64,000 nt of DNA from Bacteroidales bacterium UBA3297 (GTDB taxonomy: Bacteria > Bacteroidota > Bacteroidia > Bacteroidales > Paludibacteraceae). The position numbers and the translations under genes are program-made. Within the stretch, counting starts at the first letter, position 1. Each line of letters starts with the position of its first letter. Positions 49,933 to 58,033 of the stretch are shown piece after piece. The notes under the pieces are model-generated. The model was not told the DNA's origin and ran no database searches. It saw only the letters and a list, made by a program, of their open reading frames with translations. The stretch spans positions 20,826 to 84,825 of the forward strand of contig DETD01000026.1 in assembly GCA_002362105.1 (NCBI GenBank), read 5' to 3'.

Positions 49933-50778
49933 TTACCAGGCGATGCCGTCTGTGTTGTTAATCGGGTTCTTGGCAAGGCTATTGTCGATGCATTCGCAGA
50001 TGACGTTGCCCAGCTCGTTGATGGTGGCGGTCTTGTAGTTCTCCTTCAGCAGCTTGCCGAAAGTAGCCATTATATCCTCTTCGTGATAGACAAAGCTGTT
50101 GTCTCTGTCGTTTACTCCGATGTGGTAAATGTCGAACTTTTTGAGCGCCTCCTTGTAGAGGTCGTTGGTCTCTACATTGCCTTGGATGTGGTCGCCAGTC
50201 ACCTCGTTCAGCGCCTTGTATGGCAGGTAAGGATTCAAACCCTCGTCACCCATGGTGATGATGATGCCTTTCCGGCCCTGCTTGTCGAAGGCGTCGAGCT
50301 GTGTGTGGTATAGCCCGAAGTACCAAGCCGCAGTGTAAGACTCGTATCGGTTGCCGCCTCCACCGTGCTCCATATAGATTTTGTCGAGTGCCTCCGCTAT
50401 ACGGATGTCGCTCTCGAACTGTGAAGCCTGTATTGGCGCGTCGTCGTAGGCCAGGTCGCCGATGCCCATCACCATAAACTCAATGTCGGTATACTTGGTG
50501 TAAAGGTTGGTCATAATGGTGCCAAGGCTTTCGGCGGTTTCAATGCAGGCCCGTCCCATAGAGCCGGTAACATCGAGAGCCAGAATAACTGGTATCGTGT
50601 TCGGGTGCTCTTCCGTGTTGACGCAAGTGCGAATCACGTTTTTCGGATTCAAGTCAGGGTCAATGGCTTTAGCCGTGTAGGTCTGCCCTGTAACTCTGTC
50701 TGTTGCTGCGTCGTAACCTTTGCCAGCGCTAGCGGTGTAGCGTGCAAATTCGTCTCTAGTCCATCTTCCGAATCCCAT
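49933..50778 (-). CDS. von Willebrand factor A-domain protein
   Basis: A 281-residue soluble protein. The VWA fold spans about residues 60-265. The metal-ion adhesion site is intact: DVTGSMG (DxSxS-type, with Thr and Ser-Met-Gly here), a central GGGGNRYESYTAAWY providing the Thr-type ligand, and ITMGDEGLNPY for the last Asp. The first 60 residues (GFGRWTRDEFARYTASAGKG) are a separate lead segment. No signal peptide is seen, so it acts in the cytosol, where VWA proteins usually assemble complexes around a metal ion. It is 2 nt after the Met-rich protein gene and 15 nt before the PurA-like gene. Confidence 0.85.
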   Translation of the reverse strand: MGFGRWTRDEFARYTASAGKGYDAATDRVTGQTYTAKAIDPDLNPKNVIRTCVNTEEHPNTIPVILALDVTGSMGRACIETAESLGTIMTNLYTKYTDIEFMVMGIGDLAYDDAPIQASQFESDIRIAEALDKIYMEHGGGGNRYESYTAAWYFGLYHTQLDAFDKQGRKGIIITMGDEGLNPYLPYKALNEVTGDHIQGNVETNDLYKEALKKFDIYHIGVNDRDNSFVYHEEDIMATFGKLLKENYKTATINELGNVICECIDNSLAKNPINNTDGIAW

Positions 50779-50780
50779 AA

Positions 50781-51404
50781 TCAGTCCTCCTCATTGGTTA
50801 AGTTAGTAATATCATCTTCGTTGTCTTCGAGGTCCATGTTTTCGAACAGGTCTTCAAACATACCTCCGTTTCCGTTGTTCATCATCATTGACATTGCCAT
50901 CAGTTGTCCGATGTTTCCGTTGGCCGTGCCATCTACTCCGAAGGTGGGCGTGCCGCCTTTCCCCATCATTTGGCTGATGACCATCATTTTCATGATTTTG
51001 CCAAATCCCTTTTTCCCGTTAAAGCTGTTACCCAGTAAAGAAACAACCTTGTTGTAGAGGAACACATTCCCCATCAGGAAGTGGCGTTCGGGAACTATCT
51101 GTTTAATTTCGGCGGTCTCGTAGTCGATAGCCGTAATCAGGTTCTTTTTGGCTTCGATAACACATTTTGGTTTGCCATCCACCAGTATGATGTCCCCCTC
51201 ACGTACTTTCATTGTAGGCATCACGAAGAAGAAATCACAGCCCAGGTCGAAGCAGAAATTGTTAACGTTGGTCAGGGTGCCGTCTTTTACGTTGTAGGTC
51301 TTATAGCCATTGGCTGTTTTTATGGCTATGCCACCATTCATGGTAATTCTACACATCCCGTTGGCTATCTTGCCAAATAAACCGTTTAAATTGTTTGTTT
51401 CCAT
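50781..51404 (-). CDS. Hypothetical protein with Met/Asn/Gly-rich tail
   Basis: A 207-residue soluble protein. The first ~120 residues are beta-rich (GIAIKTANGYKTYNVKDGTL, FFFVMPTMKVREGDIILVDG, KKNLITAIDYETAEIKQIVP), like a small barrel domain. Residues ~125-185 contain runs of Met, Gly and Asn (KIMKMMVISQMMGKGG, then LMAMSMMMNNGNGGMFEDLF). The end is acidic (DLEDNEDD). I do not recognise a family. The Met-rich helix could bind hydrophobic partners or membranes, or aid assembly. It is the first gene of the operon with the VWA and PurA-like genes. Confidence 0.65.
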   Translation of the reverse strand: METNNLNGLFGKIANGMCRITMNGGIAIKTANGYKTYNVKDGTLTNVNNFCFDLGCDFFFVMPTMKVREGDIILVDGKPKCVIEAKKNLITAIDYETAEIKQIVPERHFLMGNVFLYNKVVSLLGNSFNGKKGFGKIMKMMVISQMMGKGGTPTFGVDGTANGNIGQLMAMSMMMNNGNGGMFEDLFENMDLEDNEDDITNLTNEED

Positions 51405-51423
51405 AGGCTTCTGTGTTTTAATT

Positions 51424-51470
51424 GTGTATTAATTACACAACAAAATTAGATAAAAAATCCTATACTGCAA
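51424..51470 (-). promoter_or_regulatory. Promoter and palindromic site of the VWA/PurA-like operon
   Basis: On the minus strand, TTG (complement of 51468-51470), a 19-nt spacer and TAATTTTG (complement of 51441-51448) form a consensus promoter. GTGTA-N5-TACAC (51424-51438) sits at the expected transcription start, a good place for a repressor to bind. Confidence 0.65.
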
Positions 51471-51673
51471 ATAAAATGTGTAAAAAATACGCAAGAAAAT
51501 TATAAAACATTGAAAATGAGGATGTGAAGAAACTGCTTTGCGGCTTCTTTTTCTGTTTGTTGCTGTTTTTTTAGGGAAAATGTGCCCCCAAAGGGCTGGT
51601 ATGGCTCTTTGTTAAGGTCGGGTAGTTCCCCTTTTGGTGTGGTGTTGTGTGGGAACGCCTCTTTAAAGTCGTC

Positions 51674-52375
51674 TTATTGCTTGAAGATAATCCAGTTCGA
51701 GCCTCTGTAGAAGGCGTGTTGCATGTTGACGCTGCCGTCTTCGTTGCGCCACCAGCCGTGGTTGTAGTCTTGTCCCATTTCCATATAGAGGGCGTTGTCG
51801 AGGTCTAGTTTTTCGAGTTCCTGCATAAAGCGTCCGCGGGGCATAGGGTATTTGGTTTCGAAAAAGAACAGTTTGCCTTGCTTGTCGCAGAGAACGCGGT
51901 ATTGGGCCACCCATTCCGGTCCCCGTGGAAATTTCTCCTGCACCTCTTTGTTGTAGATGACGAGGCACTGCCCATAGGCGCACTGTATATTGTCGGCTTC
52001 TTCTTGAACAGTTTTGTCGTAGTCTTCCTTATTTAAGATTTTCCACTTGCGGTTTTTATAGTAGACAAATCCGCCGGTGTTGTTGCGGCAGGGAAAGCCC
52101 TTGTGGAGATTCCCGCCAGAAATGTGCCAGCCTGCCACGTTGATGTGGTCGAAATCGGGCTTTATCAGGGCCGAGAAGGCCGCCGGGAAGCATGAAACGA
52201 TGGCAGAGTTGGTTGTGTCGGGTGCATCGCCGCACACTAGGTCTATTTGGTTGTAAATGGGCTGACGGTAGGCGAAGCTGTCGGTCTCGTTGCAAATGAT
52301 GTATTGTGCGTTTGCGGTCGCAAAAGCGACAATACCAAGCAGAAAGAAAATAGTACGGCGTAGCAGTTGGGTCAT
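51674..52375 (-). CDS. Secreted protein, possibly phosphodiester-glycosidase-like
   Basis: A 233-residue protein with a signal peptide (cleavage after AFATANA). The mature part contains AGWHISGGNLHKGFPC, TGGFVYYKNRKWKILNKED, CAYGQCLVIYNKEVQ and a C-terminal ALYMEMGQDYNHGWWRNEDG. The order of these (start motif, GQ-x-L-V segment, final A-x-x-M-x-x-G) resembles the NAGPA/phosphodiester glycosidase fold, but I cannot confirm it. It starts 3 nt after the acyltransferase gene's stop, so it is the fifth gene of the lyase-FabG-ACP-acyltransferase operon and may process or bind the product outside the inner membrane. Confidence 0.6.
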   Translation of the reverse strand: MTQLLRRTIFFLLGIVAFATANAQYIICNETDSFAYRQPIYNQIDLVCGDAPDTTNSAIVSCFPAAFSALIKPDFDHINVAGWHISGGNLHKGFPCRNNTGGFVYYKNRKWKILNKEDYDKTVQEEADNIQCAYGQCLVIYNKEVQEKFPRGPEWVAQYRVLCDKQGKLFFFETKYPMPRGRFMQELEKLDLDNALYMEMGQDYNHGWWRNEDGSVNMQHAFYRGSNWIIFKQ

Positions 52376-52378
52376 GGG

Positions 52379-53266
52379 CTATTGTTTTTGCCAGAACTGG
52401 TAGAAGTTGAACCACTGTTCCGGGTGTTTTTTCATTCGTTGCTCCAATACCGATACGTATTGGTCGAGGAGTTGCATCTCCTGTTTCTTTCCGGCGCTGC
52501 GTTTGGGCTCGTCGGCGAAGAAGAAATTGAAACTGTAGCGGTAGGTGTCTTCTTTTTCCGAGAAGTAGAACACTACCGGCAGGTGCATACGCGAGGCGAT
52601 GAGGAACGGACCGGCAGGAAACTTGGCCGGATGCCCCATCAGGTCGTGCGGCAGCACTTTGTTCTCGTTAACATAGCGGTCGCCTTGGAAGCAGACGTAC
52701 TCGCCGTTGTCGAGGGCTCCCTTAATGCTGAATATAGTGGCCATTTCGTCGTCGTTGACCGGTATCACCTTGTAGTTGGGGCTGCCTGTCAACTCTTCAA
52801 TCTGGTCTTTTATCTTCTGGTATTCGGCATCAAACATCACAATATTGATTTTCTTGCTGTAATCGCCGAAAAACTGTCCTCCCAGGGCCCAGTGACCGAA
52901 GTGCGCGCCAATCATCACCACGCCTTTCCCGCTGTTCAGAATGTCGAGGAAACGCTCGTAGTCGTTGAAGTCGTATTTGAACTTCTTTTCGTAGCCCGAT
53001 GGTGCCGCAATCTTGTCGATGATGATCTGGCCGAAGCGGTAATAGTGTTTCAGCACCATCCACATAGCCGCTAGGCGCGACTTGTGCTGTATGTTGCGCC
53101 AATACCACCAGCTGGCTTTAGTGCTTTTAGGGGCAAAAGGCACGAAGTAGGGGACTACAATGAATAGGAGCGCATAGGCCGCCTTCAGGCCGCAGTGTTT
53201 GATGAGACCTATAAAAATGCGGTAGCCCAACGAGCCACCGCGTGTTTTCCCTTTCCATTCAGGCAT
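52379..53266 (-). CDS. HtrB/LpxL-type lipid acyltransferase
   Basis: A 295-residue inner-membrane acyltransferase of the lipid A late-acyltransferase family, which moves an acyl chain from ACP to a lipid or small acceptor. One hydrophobic N-terminal segment (about 28-46) anchors it. The active-site region is GKGVVMIGAHFGHWALGG, with the conserved His followed by the HW pair; the second motif is VCFQGDRYVNENKVL and then GHPAKFPAGPFLIA. Next to an ACP, FabG and an aromatic lyase, it more likely esterifies an aromatic polyene or resorcinol-type product than acylates lipid A. Confidence 0.88.
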   Translation of the reverse strand: MPEWKGKTRGGSLGYRIFIGLIKHCGLKAAYALLFIVVPYFVPFAPKSTKASWWYWRNIQHKSRLAAMWMVLKHYYRFGQIIIDKIAAPSGYEKKFKYDFNDYERFLDILNSGKGVVMIGAHFGHWALGGQFFGDYSKKINIVMFDAEYQKIKDQIEELTGSPNYKVIPVNDDEMATIFSIKGALDNGEYVCFQGDRYVNENKVLPHDLMGHPAKFPAGPFLIASRMHLPVVFYFSEKEDTYRYSFNFFFADEPKRSAGKKQEMQLLDQYVSVLEQRMKKHPEQWFNFYQFWQKQ

Positions 53267-53280
53267 AAGAGAGGTTTCCT

Positions 53281-53532
53281 TTATTTGTTAATCCGGTTTC
53301 CTAAGAAATCGTACAGATCATTGAACGTTTTTACTCCGGCAAATTCTTCCTTTGCGGTTTTTATGCCGAAAAGTTTTTCAATGAGCACGATTACGTCAAC
53401 CAGGTCCAAACTGTCTATTTCCAGTACGTCGTAGAGGTTGCCGTCGGCCGGGAAGGTAGACTCGTCTTTTTCGAACTCGTCTGCCAAACCGCGGTTAATG
53501 GTTTTTATGATTTCGCTTCTTTCCATAAGCAC
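53281..53532 (-). CDS. Dedicated acyl carrier protein
   Basis: An 83-residue acidic carrier protein. The phosphopantetheine attachment site is Ser41 in EIDSLDLVDVIVLIE. It starts at MLMERSEI or two codons later at MERSEI. Its position between FabG and an acyltransferase marks it as a pathway-specific ACP rather than the housekeeping one. Confidence 0.93.
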   Translation of the reverse strand: MLMERSEIIKTINRGLADEFEKDESTFPADGNLYDVLEIDSLDLVDVIVLIEKLFGIKTAKEEFAGVKTFNDLYDFLGNRINK

Positions 53533-53551
53533 CTGCTAATTGAACTGTTCT

Positions 53552-54280
53552 TTAGGTATAGAGACCTCCGTTAACAGAAATTGCCTGGCCGGTTACGTAG
53601 GCGGCTTCTTTCGAAGCGAGGAAGCCTACCACAGCAGCCACTTCTTCCGGTGTTCCGAAACGGTTGGCCGGAATCTGTTTCTTCAATTCTGCCTCGTCGA
53701 GGTCCTTAGTCATGTCGGTCTGTATAAAACCTGGGCAGATGGCGTTGACGGTCACGTTCTTGCGTGCCACTTCCTGTGCCAGTGCCTTGGTTGCACCAAT
53801 AATGCCGCTCTTGGCTGCCGAGTAGTTGGTCTGGCCTGGCAGACCCTTCAAGCCTGAAAGGGACGACATGTTGATGATGCGTCCGAACTTCTTGATGAGC
53901 ATGTCTTTCAGCAATGCGCGGGTAACGTACATGAAACCATAGAGGGTGGTGTCGATAACGCTGCTCCATTCGTCGTCGGTCATCCACATCAGCATATTGT
54001 CTTTACGGATGCCGGCGTTGTTGACGAGTACGCTGATGTATTCGCCTTTGTGGGCTTCCTGCCAGTTGCTGATAGCGGTCTCTACCGATTCCTTGTTGGC
54101 TACGTCGAACGGAAGTAGTTCGCCGTCGCTGCCTGCTGCCTTTACTGCTTCGAGGGTAGATTTTGCTTCAGCCTCGTTGCTACGGTAGTTGATGACAATA
54201 TAGTAACCCATCTGGGCTAGTTTGATGGCGCAAGCACGGCCAATGCCGCGGGAGCCGCCTGTGATAAGAGCTATGTCCAT
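53552..54280 (-). CDS. fabG: 3-oxoacyl-ACP reductase, FabG type
   Basis: A 242-residue NADPH-dependent short-chain dehydrogenase. It has the Rossmann motif TGGSRGIGRACA (about 6-17), NNAGIRKDNMLMWM, and the catalytic Ser-Tyr-Lys in MSSLSGLKG with YSAAKSG. The C-terminus ends AISVNGGLYT. It reduces 3-oxoacyl chains on ACP during chain elongation. It lies between the lyase (27-nt gap) and the ACP (19-nt gap), so it is probably a second, pathway-specific FabG. Confidence 0.92.
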   Translation of the reverse strand: MDIALITGGSRGIGRACAIKLAQMGYYIVINYRSNEAEAKSTLEAVKAAGSDGELLPFDVANKESVETAISNWQEAHKGEYISVLVNNAGIRKDNMLMWMTDDEWSSVIDTTLYGFMYVTRALLKDMLIKKFGRIINMSSLSGLKGLPGQTNYSAAKSGIIGATKALAQEVARKNVTVNAICPGFIQTDMTKDLDEAELKKQIPANRFGTPEEVAAVVGFLASKEAAYVTGQAISVNGGLYT

Positions 54281-54307
54281 TATTGGTTGGTTGTCTTTTT
54301 TTTTAGT

Positions 54308-55834
54308 TTATATTTCTGCGTTCTTGAGGTATTCCTCAACGGCTGCTACTGAAGTGTAGAGCGGATAGTCTTCGGTGAAGACTGGGAATATCTTGCGGAC
54401 TTCGTCGTAAACCTTGCGGGTTGCCGGTGCCAGCTTGTCTTGAATCTTCAAGTAGTCTACCGCCTGCGCCATCGTCATATAGTGGATGGCCATTACCTGG
54501 TAGGCGTTGTTGATGACACGTTTGGCAATAAGGGCCGAGTTGGTACCCATGCTGACGATGTCTTGGTTGTCGTTGTTGTTCGGGATAGAGTGGACATACA
54601 TCGGGTTCGACAAGGTCTGGCACTCTGCCGTAGTGCTGGTTGCGGTGAACTGCGATGCCTGCAAACCGTAGTTGAGGCCGAGCACGCCCAAGTTCACGAA
54701 CGGAGGAAGGATGCCTTCGTTGATGCGGTCGTGGAACAGGTAGTTCATCTGGCGTTCCATGGTCATCGTCAACTTGGTGATGGCAATCTTCAGCTTGTCC
54801 ATCTCGAAACTGATGTAGTCGCCATGGAAGTTGCCGCCATGGTATACGTTTTGGGTGGCCACATCGACAATAGGGTTGTCGCATGCCGAGTTGAACTCGT
54901 TTTCGATAACGCGGGCCGTGTTGTCGATAACTTCCATAACTGGACCCAGTATTTGTGGAATGCAGCGCAACGAGTAGTACGGCTGTACTTTGTGTTTGAA
55001 CACTTTCTCGTCGTGGTGGCAGTACATTTCGTTTTCGCGTTTCAGCATGCACTTGCTGCCAGTCGCAATTTCGCGGAGTTTGGCGGCAACACGCTGCTGG
55101 CCTACCTGTCTCTTCACGCCGTTCAGGGTCTCGTTCATGAGGTCGTCGAACGAAGAGACAATTTCGTTAACGAGAACTGAGGCTGTGAGTGCCCAGTGGA
55201 GCAGACGCTGTGCATTGAAAAGGTTGACCACGCCGATACCGGTCATGAACGAGGTACCGTTGGTTGTGGAAAGACCTTCGCGGATGTGTATTTCAAAAGG
55301 CTTGATGCCTAGTTTCTTCAAAACGTCGCCCGCTGCCTGCCATTTGCCGTCGTAGTTGACTTTGCCTTCGCCGATAAGGGTGAGGGCCAGATGGGCCAAC
55401 TGAACCAAGTCGCCGCTGGCGCCGACACTACCGTGCTCTGGAATGAACGGGATGATATCGTTGTTGATGAATGAAAGCAAAAGTGTTACAACATCGGGGT
55501 GAACACCGCTCTGAGCCTGCAAGAATGTGCCCAGACGCGCAATCATGGCCGCCTTTACGTAGATGTTTGGCAGCGGTTCGCCAGCTCCGGTAGCGTGGCT
55601 GCGTATGATGTTGTACTGTAGCGCGGTCCGGTCTTCTTCGCTGACACGGTATTGTGCCATAGGACCGAAACCAGTGTTTATGCCGTAAATAATTCTTTCA
55701 CGAGAAAAACGATCAAGAAAATCGTAGCATTCCTGTATTTTGCCAATTGTGTTTTTGCTGATTTCTAATTTTTTGCCCCCATAAAGAACTTCTTTAATGG
55801 TTTGCAATGACAGATAATCCTCTTCTTGTGTCAT
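54308..55834 (-). CDS. Aromatic amino acid ammonia-lyase (HAL/TAL family)
   Basis: Removes ammonia from His, Tyr or Phe using the self-formed MIO group. Numbered from MTQEEDYLSL, the MIO triad is Ala139-Ser140-Gly141 in GSVGASGDLVQLAHLAL. The catalytic loop Tyr50 lies in YGINTGFGPM, and NGTSFMTG and NEFNSACDNPIVD are conserved. Without any hut genes nearby, and with FabG, ACP and acyltransferase following, a cinnamate/coumarate-type starter unit for an aryl-polyene or flexirubin-like product is more likely than histidine breakdown. The frame opens at 55861, but a TATATTTG -7 box (55859-55866, minus) overlaps that codon. Confidence 0.9.
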   Translation of the reverse strand: MTQEEDYLSLQTIKEVLYGGKKLEISKNTIGKIQECYDFLDRFSRERIIYGINTGFGPMAQYRVSEEDRTALQYNIIRSHATGAGEPLPNIYVKAAMIARLGTFLQAQSGVHPDVVTLLLSFINNDIIPFIPEHGSVGASGDLVQLAHLALTLIGEGKVNYDGKWQAAGDVLKKLGIKPFEIHIREGLSTTNGTSFMTGIGVVNLFNAQRLLHWALTASVLVNEIVSSFDDLMNETLNGVKRQVGQQRVAAKLREIATGSKCMLKRENEMYCHHDEKVFKHKVQPYYSLRCIPQILGPVMEVIDNTARVIENEFNSACDNPIVDVATQNVYHGGNFHGDYISFEMDKLKIAITKLTMTMERQMNYLFHDRINEGILPPFVNLGVLGLNYGLQASQFTATSTTAECQTLSNPMYVHSIPNNNDNQDIVSMGTNSALIAKRVINNAYQVMAIHYMTMAQAVDYLKIQDKLAPATRKVYDEVRKIFPVFTEDYPLYTSVAAVEEYLKNAEI

Positions 55835-55969
55835 TTTTCTAGTTGTATTTGTTTTTTGCAAATATAGGTATTTTTTGCAGATAAAATAATCCGTTTTTCG
55901 GCTCTATAATGTGTAAAGTAATTCCTTTTTAGAATAATTTAGATTTCTCTTGAGGCCATAAAACGATAA

Positions 55970-55995
55970 AAGCCTTCCTGTAGGCAGGAAGGCTT
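55970..55995 (-). terminator. rpsT terminator
   Basis: AAGCCTTCCTG (55970-55980) pairs with CAGGAAGGCTT (55985-55995) around a 4-nt loop; on the minus strand TTTATCGTTTTAT follows. Confidence 0.88.
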
Positions 55996-56022
55996 AGTAT
56001 CTCTTTTTTTATCCAGGTAAAC

Positions 56023-56277
56023 TTAGGCCAGTGCGTTAACCTTCTTTGCCAACTTAGACTTCAAGTTAGCTGCCTTGTTCTTGTGGATAATGTTCTTCTT
56101 TGCAAGTTTGTCGAGCAAGCTGCTTACCTTTGGAAGGAGAGAAGCTGCTTCGTTCTTGTCGCTAGTTGAGCGGAGTGCGCTAACAGCGTTACGGGTAGTC
56201 TTTGCGTAATATCTATTGTGCAAACGAGCTGCCTTAGCCTGTCTTACTCTCTTGAGAGTTGATTTGTGATTTGCCAT
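56023..56277 (-). CDS. rpsT: 30S ribosomal protein S20
   Basis: An 84-residue three-helix protein that binds 16S rRNA. MANHKSTLKRVRQAKAARLH at the start and NIIHKNKAANLKSKLAKKVN at the end are diagnostic. The frame continues upstream to 56334, but that part is a tRNA-Glu gene, so the ATG at 56277 is the start. Confidence 0.97.
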   Translation of the reverse strand: MANHKSTLKRVRQAKAARLHNRYYAKTTRNAVSALRSTSDKNEAASLLPKVSSLLDKLAKKNIIHKNKAANLKSKLAKKVNALA

Positions 56278-56302
56278 CTTTATTGTTAATCTTTTATTAA
56301 AG

Positions 56303-56374
56303 TAGTCCATGGCGGAATCGAACCGCCCTTGCAAGAATGAAAATCTTGAGTACTAACCGATATACGAATGGACC
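56303..56374 (-). tRNA. tRNA-Glu (anticodon TTC), copy 1
   Basis: On the minus strand, acceptor GGTCCAT/ATGGACT (first pair G-T), anticodon stem CAAGA/TCTTG with loop TTTTCAT, and T-arm GGCGGTTCGATTCCGCC. CCA is not encoded. It lies 25 nt upstream of rpsT on the same strand. Confidence 0.95.
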
Positions 56375-56493
56375 AGCCTTGAAATATGCTTTTTGTTTTT
56401 TGCGGGTGCAAAGTTATGGAACTTTTTTACACCTTCAAAAACTTTTTTATTAAAAAAGATAACTCCTTCTGAGAATTATCTTTTCTAGTTTTG

Positions 56494-56565
56494 TAGTCCA
56501 TGGCGGAATCGAACCGCCCTTGCAAGAATGAAAATCTTGAGTACTAACCGATATACGAATGGACC
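56494..56565 (-). tRNA. tRNA-Glu (anticodon TTC), copy 2
   Basis: Identical over its 72 nt to copy 1, and the identity extends ~11 nt beyond the 5' end of the tRNA. The copies are 119 nt apart, which points to a recent tandem duplication. Confidence 0.95.
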
Positions 56566-56653
56566 AGCCTTGAAATTTTCTTTTGCTGTTAAGCGAGTGC
56601 AAAGTTAGAGGATAAAATTTAATTCTCCAAATCCTTGCCGGCTTTTTTTGCAT

Positions 56654-57268
56654 TTATTTTTCTTCGTCAGCCTGCGCTCTCGACTTTTTGCCGAGGTAGC
56701 CGCCGTGGTGACGCTTGGCGTATTGCTCGCTGGTATAGCCAATTGCGGTCATTGTGCCCACTACCAGAATGTCGCCGATTACGGTCATCATAGTCGTCGA
56801 TGTGGTTGGGGTCAGACCGAGCGGACAAACTTCTTTCGGGTTGCCCGTATACAGGCAGATGTCTGCCGACTTTGCCAACTGGCTGTCTTTCCCGCCTGTG
56901 ATGACGATGAATTTGATGTTCGGACGCAAACCTCGGGCCAATGCCACAAGGTCTACTATCTCGTTGGTCTTTCCTGAATTGGAAATGAGCAACATAACGT
57001 CGTTGGGTTGGAGTATGCCGAGGTCGCCGTGCTGGGCTTCTGCCGGGTGCAGGAAGACGGCCGGCGTGCCGGTTGAACTGAATGTGGTCGCTATGTTCAT
57101 GGCTATCTGGCCGGCTTTCCCCATTCCGCTGGTAACTAGTTTGCCACCCTTCTTGTTGACTTGCTCTACAATCAGGTCGATGGCTTTAGTGTAGTCGTCT
57201 GTGACTGGCAGATTGAGGATGGAGTCTGCCTCGTGCTTTAGAATCTCTCTAATTTTTGATTCTTCCAT
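56654..57268 (-). CDS. SIS-domain sugar isomerase, KdsD-like without CBS domains
   Basis: A 204-residue cytosolic protein with a single SIS domain: GGKLVTSGMGKAGQIAMNIA, STGTPAVFLHPAEAQHGDLG, LLISNSGKTNEIVDL, PLGLTPTTSTTMMTVIGD. HPAEAxHGD and the PT-x-S-T-T segment are those of D-arabinose-5-phosphate isomerases, which make the Kdo precursor for LPS. It lacks the two C-terminal CBS domains of E. coli KdsD, as in other short isomerases of this type. The tail (KRHHGGYLGKKSRAQADEEK) is charged. Confidence 0.85.
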   Translation of the reverse strand: MEESKIREILKHEADSILNLPVTDDYTKAIDLIVEQVNKKGGKLVTSGMGKAGQIAMNIATTFSSTGTPAVFLHPAEAQHGDLGILQPNDVMLLISNSGKTNEIVDLVALARGLRPNIKFIVITGGKDSQLAKSADICLYTGNPKEVCPLGLTPTTSTTMMTVIGDILVVGTMTAIGYTSEQYAKRHHGGYLGKKSRAQADEEK

Positions 57269-57383
57269 TGCTTTTTCGAGATCGTTTTGAAAAACTAGGC
57301 AAAGTTAGCTCTAAATCTTGTCTTCTGCAAATGTTAGGGCGCTTTACCTCTTTGCTATAAGTGGAGGTGTGGCGCAAGAGACC

Positions 57384-57926
57384 TTATATATTAGGATACT
57401 CGCTCTTGGCGTTACCCAACTGCAGATATTTTACCTGGCTGAACCCTAGCAAGCGGGCTATAAACGAACTGGGCCACTGGCGGACGAGCTTGTTCAGCTG
57501 GGTGGCGGTGTCGTTGTACATCTGGCGGCTGTAGCGCACGTTGTTCTCGAACTCGTTGAGTAGCTCGATGGTGTCGGTGTAGATATCCGAGGCCTTTAGG
57601 TCGGGATACTCTTCGGCCACGGCGTTGATTCTCGACATCACCTGGTCGAGCGCGTTTATCTGCTGCAGTGCGTCTTCGCCGGTCTCAATGGCGGCTGAAC
57701 GGCGCAACTGTATGGTGTTCTGCAGTGTGTTGTACTCGTGCATCGAGTATTTTCCAATCAACTTGGTCAGTGCGCTGATGGCGTCCCAGCGGGTTTCTAT
57801 CTGCACGCCAATCTGGCTGATGGCGTTCTTGACCTTCTCGTCTAGTCCGACCAGTTCGCGCTGTGTCGAAACGAAGTAGATGACGACGGACACTATTAAA
57901 GCGACGGTTAAGAAAAGTAAAGGCAT
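57384..57926 (-). CDS. LemA family membrane protein
   Basis: A 180-residue protein with one N-terminal transmembrane helix (about 2-20) and a long helical-bundle domain on the far side. It shows VGLDEKVKNAISQIGVQIETRWDAI, with an AVAEEYPDLKAS segment and NVRYSRQMYNDTATQLN, all typical of LemA. The function is unclear; several members are linked to envelope stress. The frame is open to 57983, but MPLLFLTVALIV at 57926 makes a correct membrane anchor. Confidence 0.9.
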   Translation of the reverse strand: MPLLFLTVALIVSVVIYFVSTQRELVGLDEKVKNAISQIGVQIETRWDAISALTKLIGKYSMHEYNTLQNTIQLRRSAAIETGEDALQQINALDQVMSRINAVAEEYPDLKASDIYTDTIELLNEFENNVRYSRQMYNDTATQLNKLVRQWPSSFIARLLGFSQVKYLQLGNAKSEYPNI

Positions 57927-58033
57927 AATTTTGTTTGTTTTAGGTTTTGTTGTTGAGTGTTGGGTTGGTCGATAGTTCTGCAAAAATAGCCATAATGCGC
58001 TATTTTACAAGCCGTAGCTGCCGGAAAACCGCG

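Noticed and set aside
48817..51404. Prophage origin for the PurA/VWA operon
   Set aside because: No integrase, capsid, tail or lysis genes and no attachment repeats are visible; codon use resembles the flanking genes.
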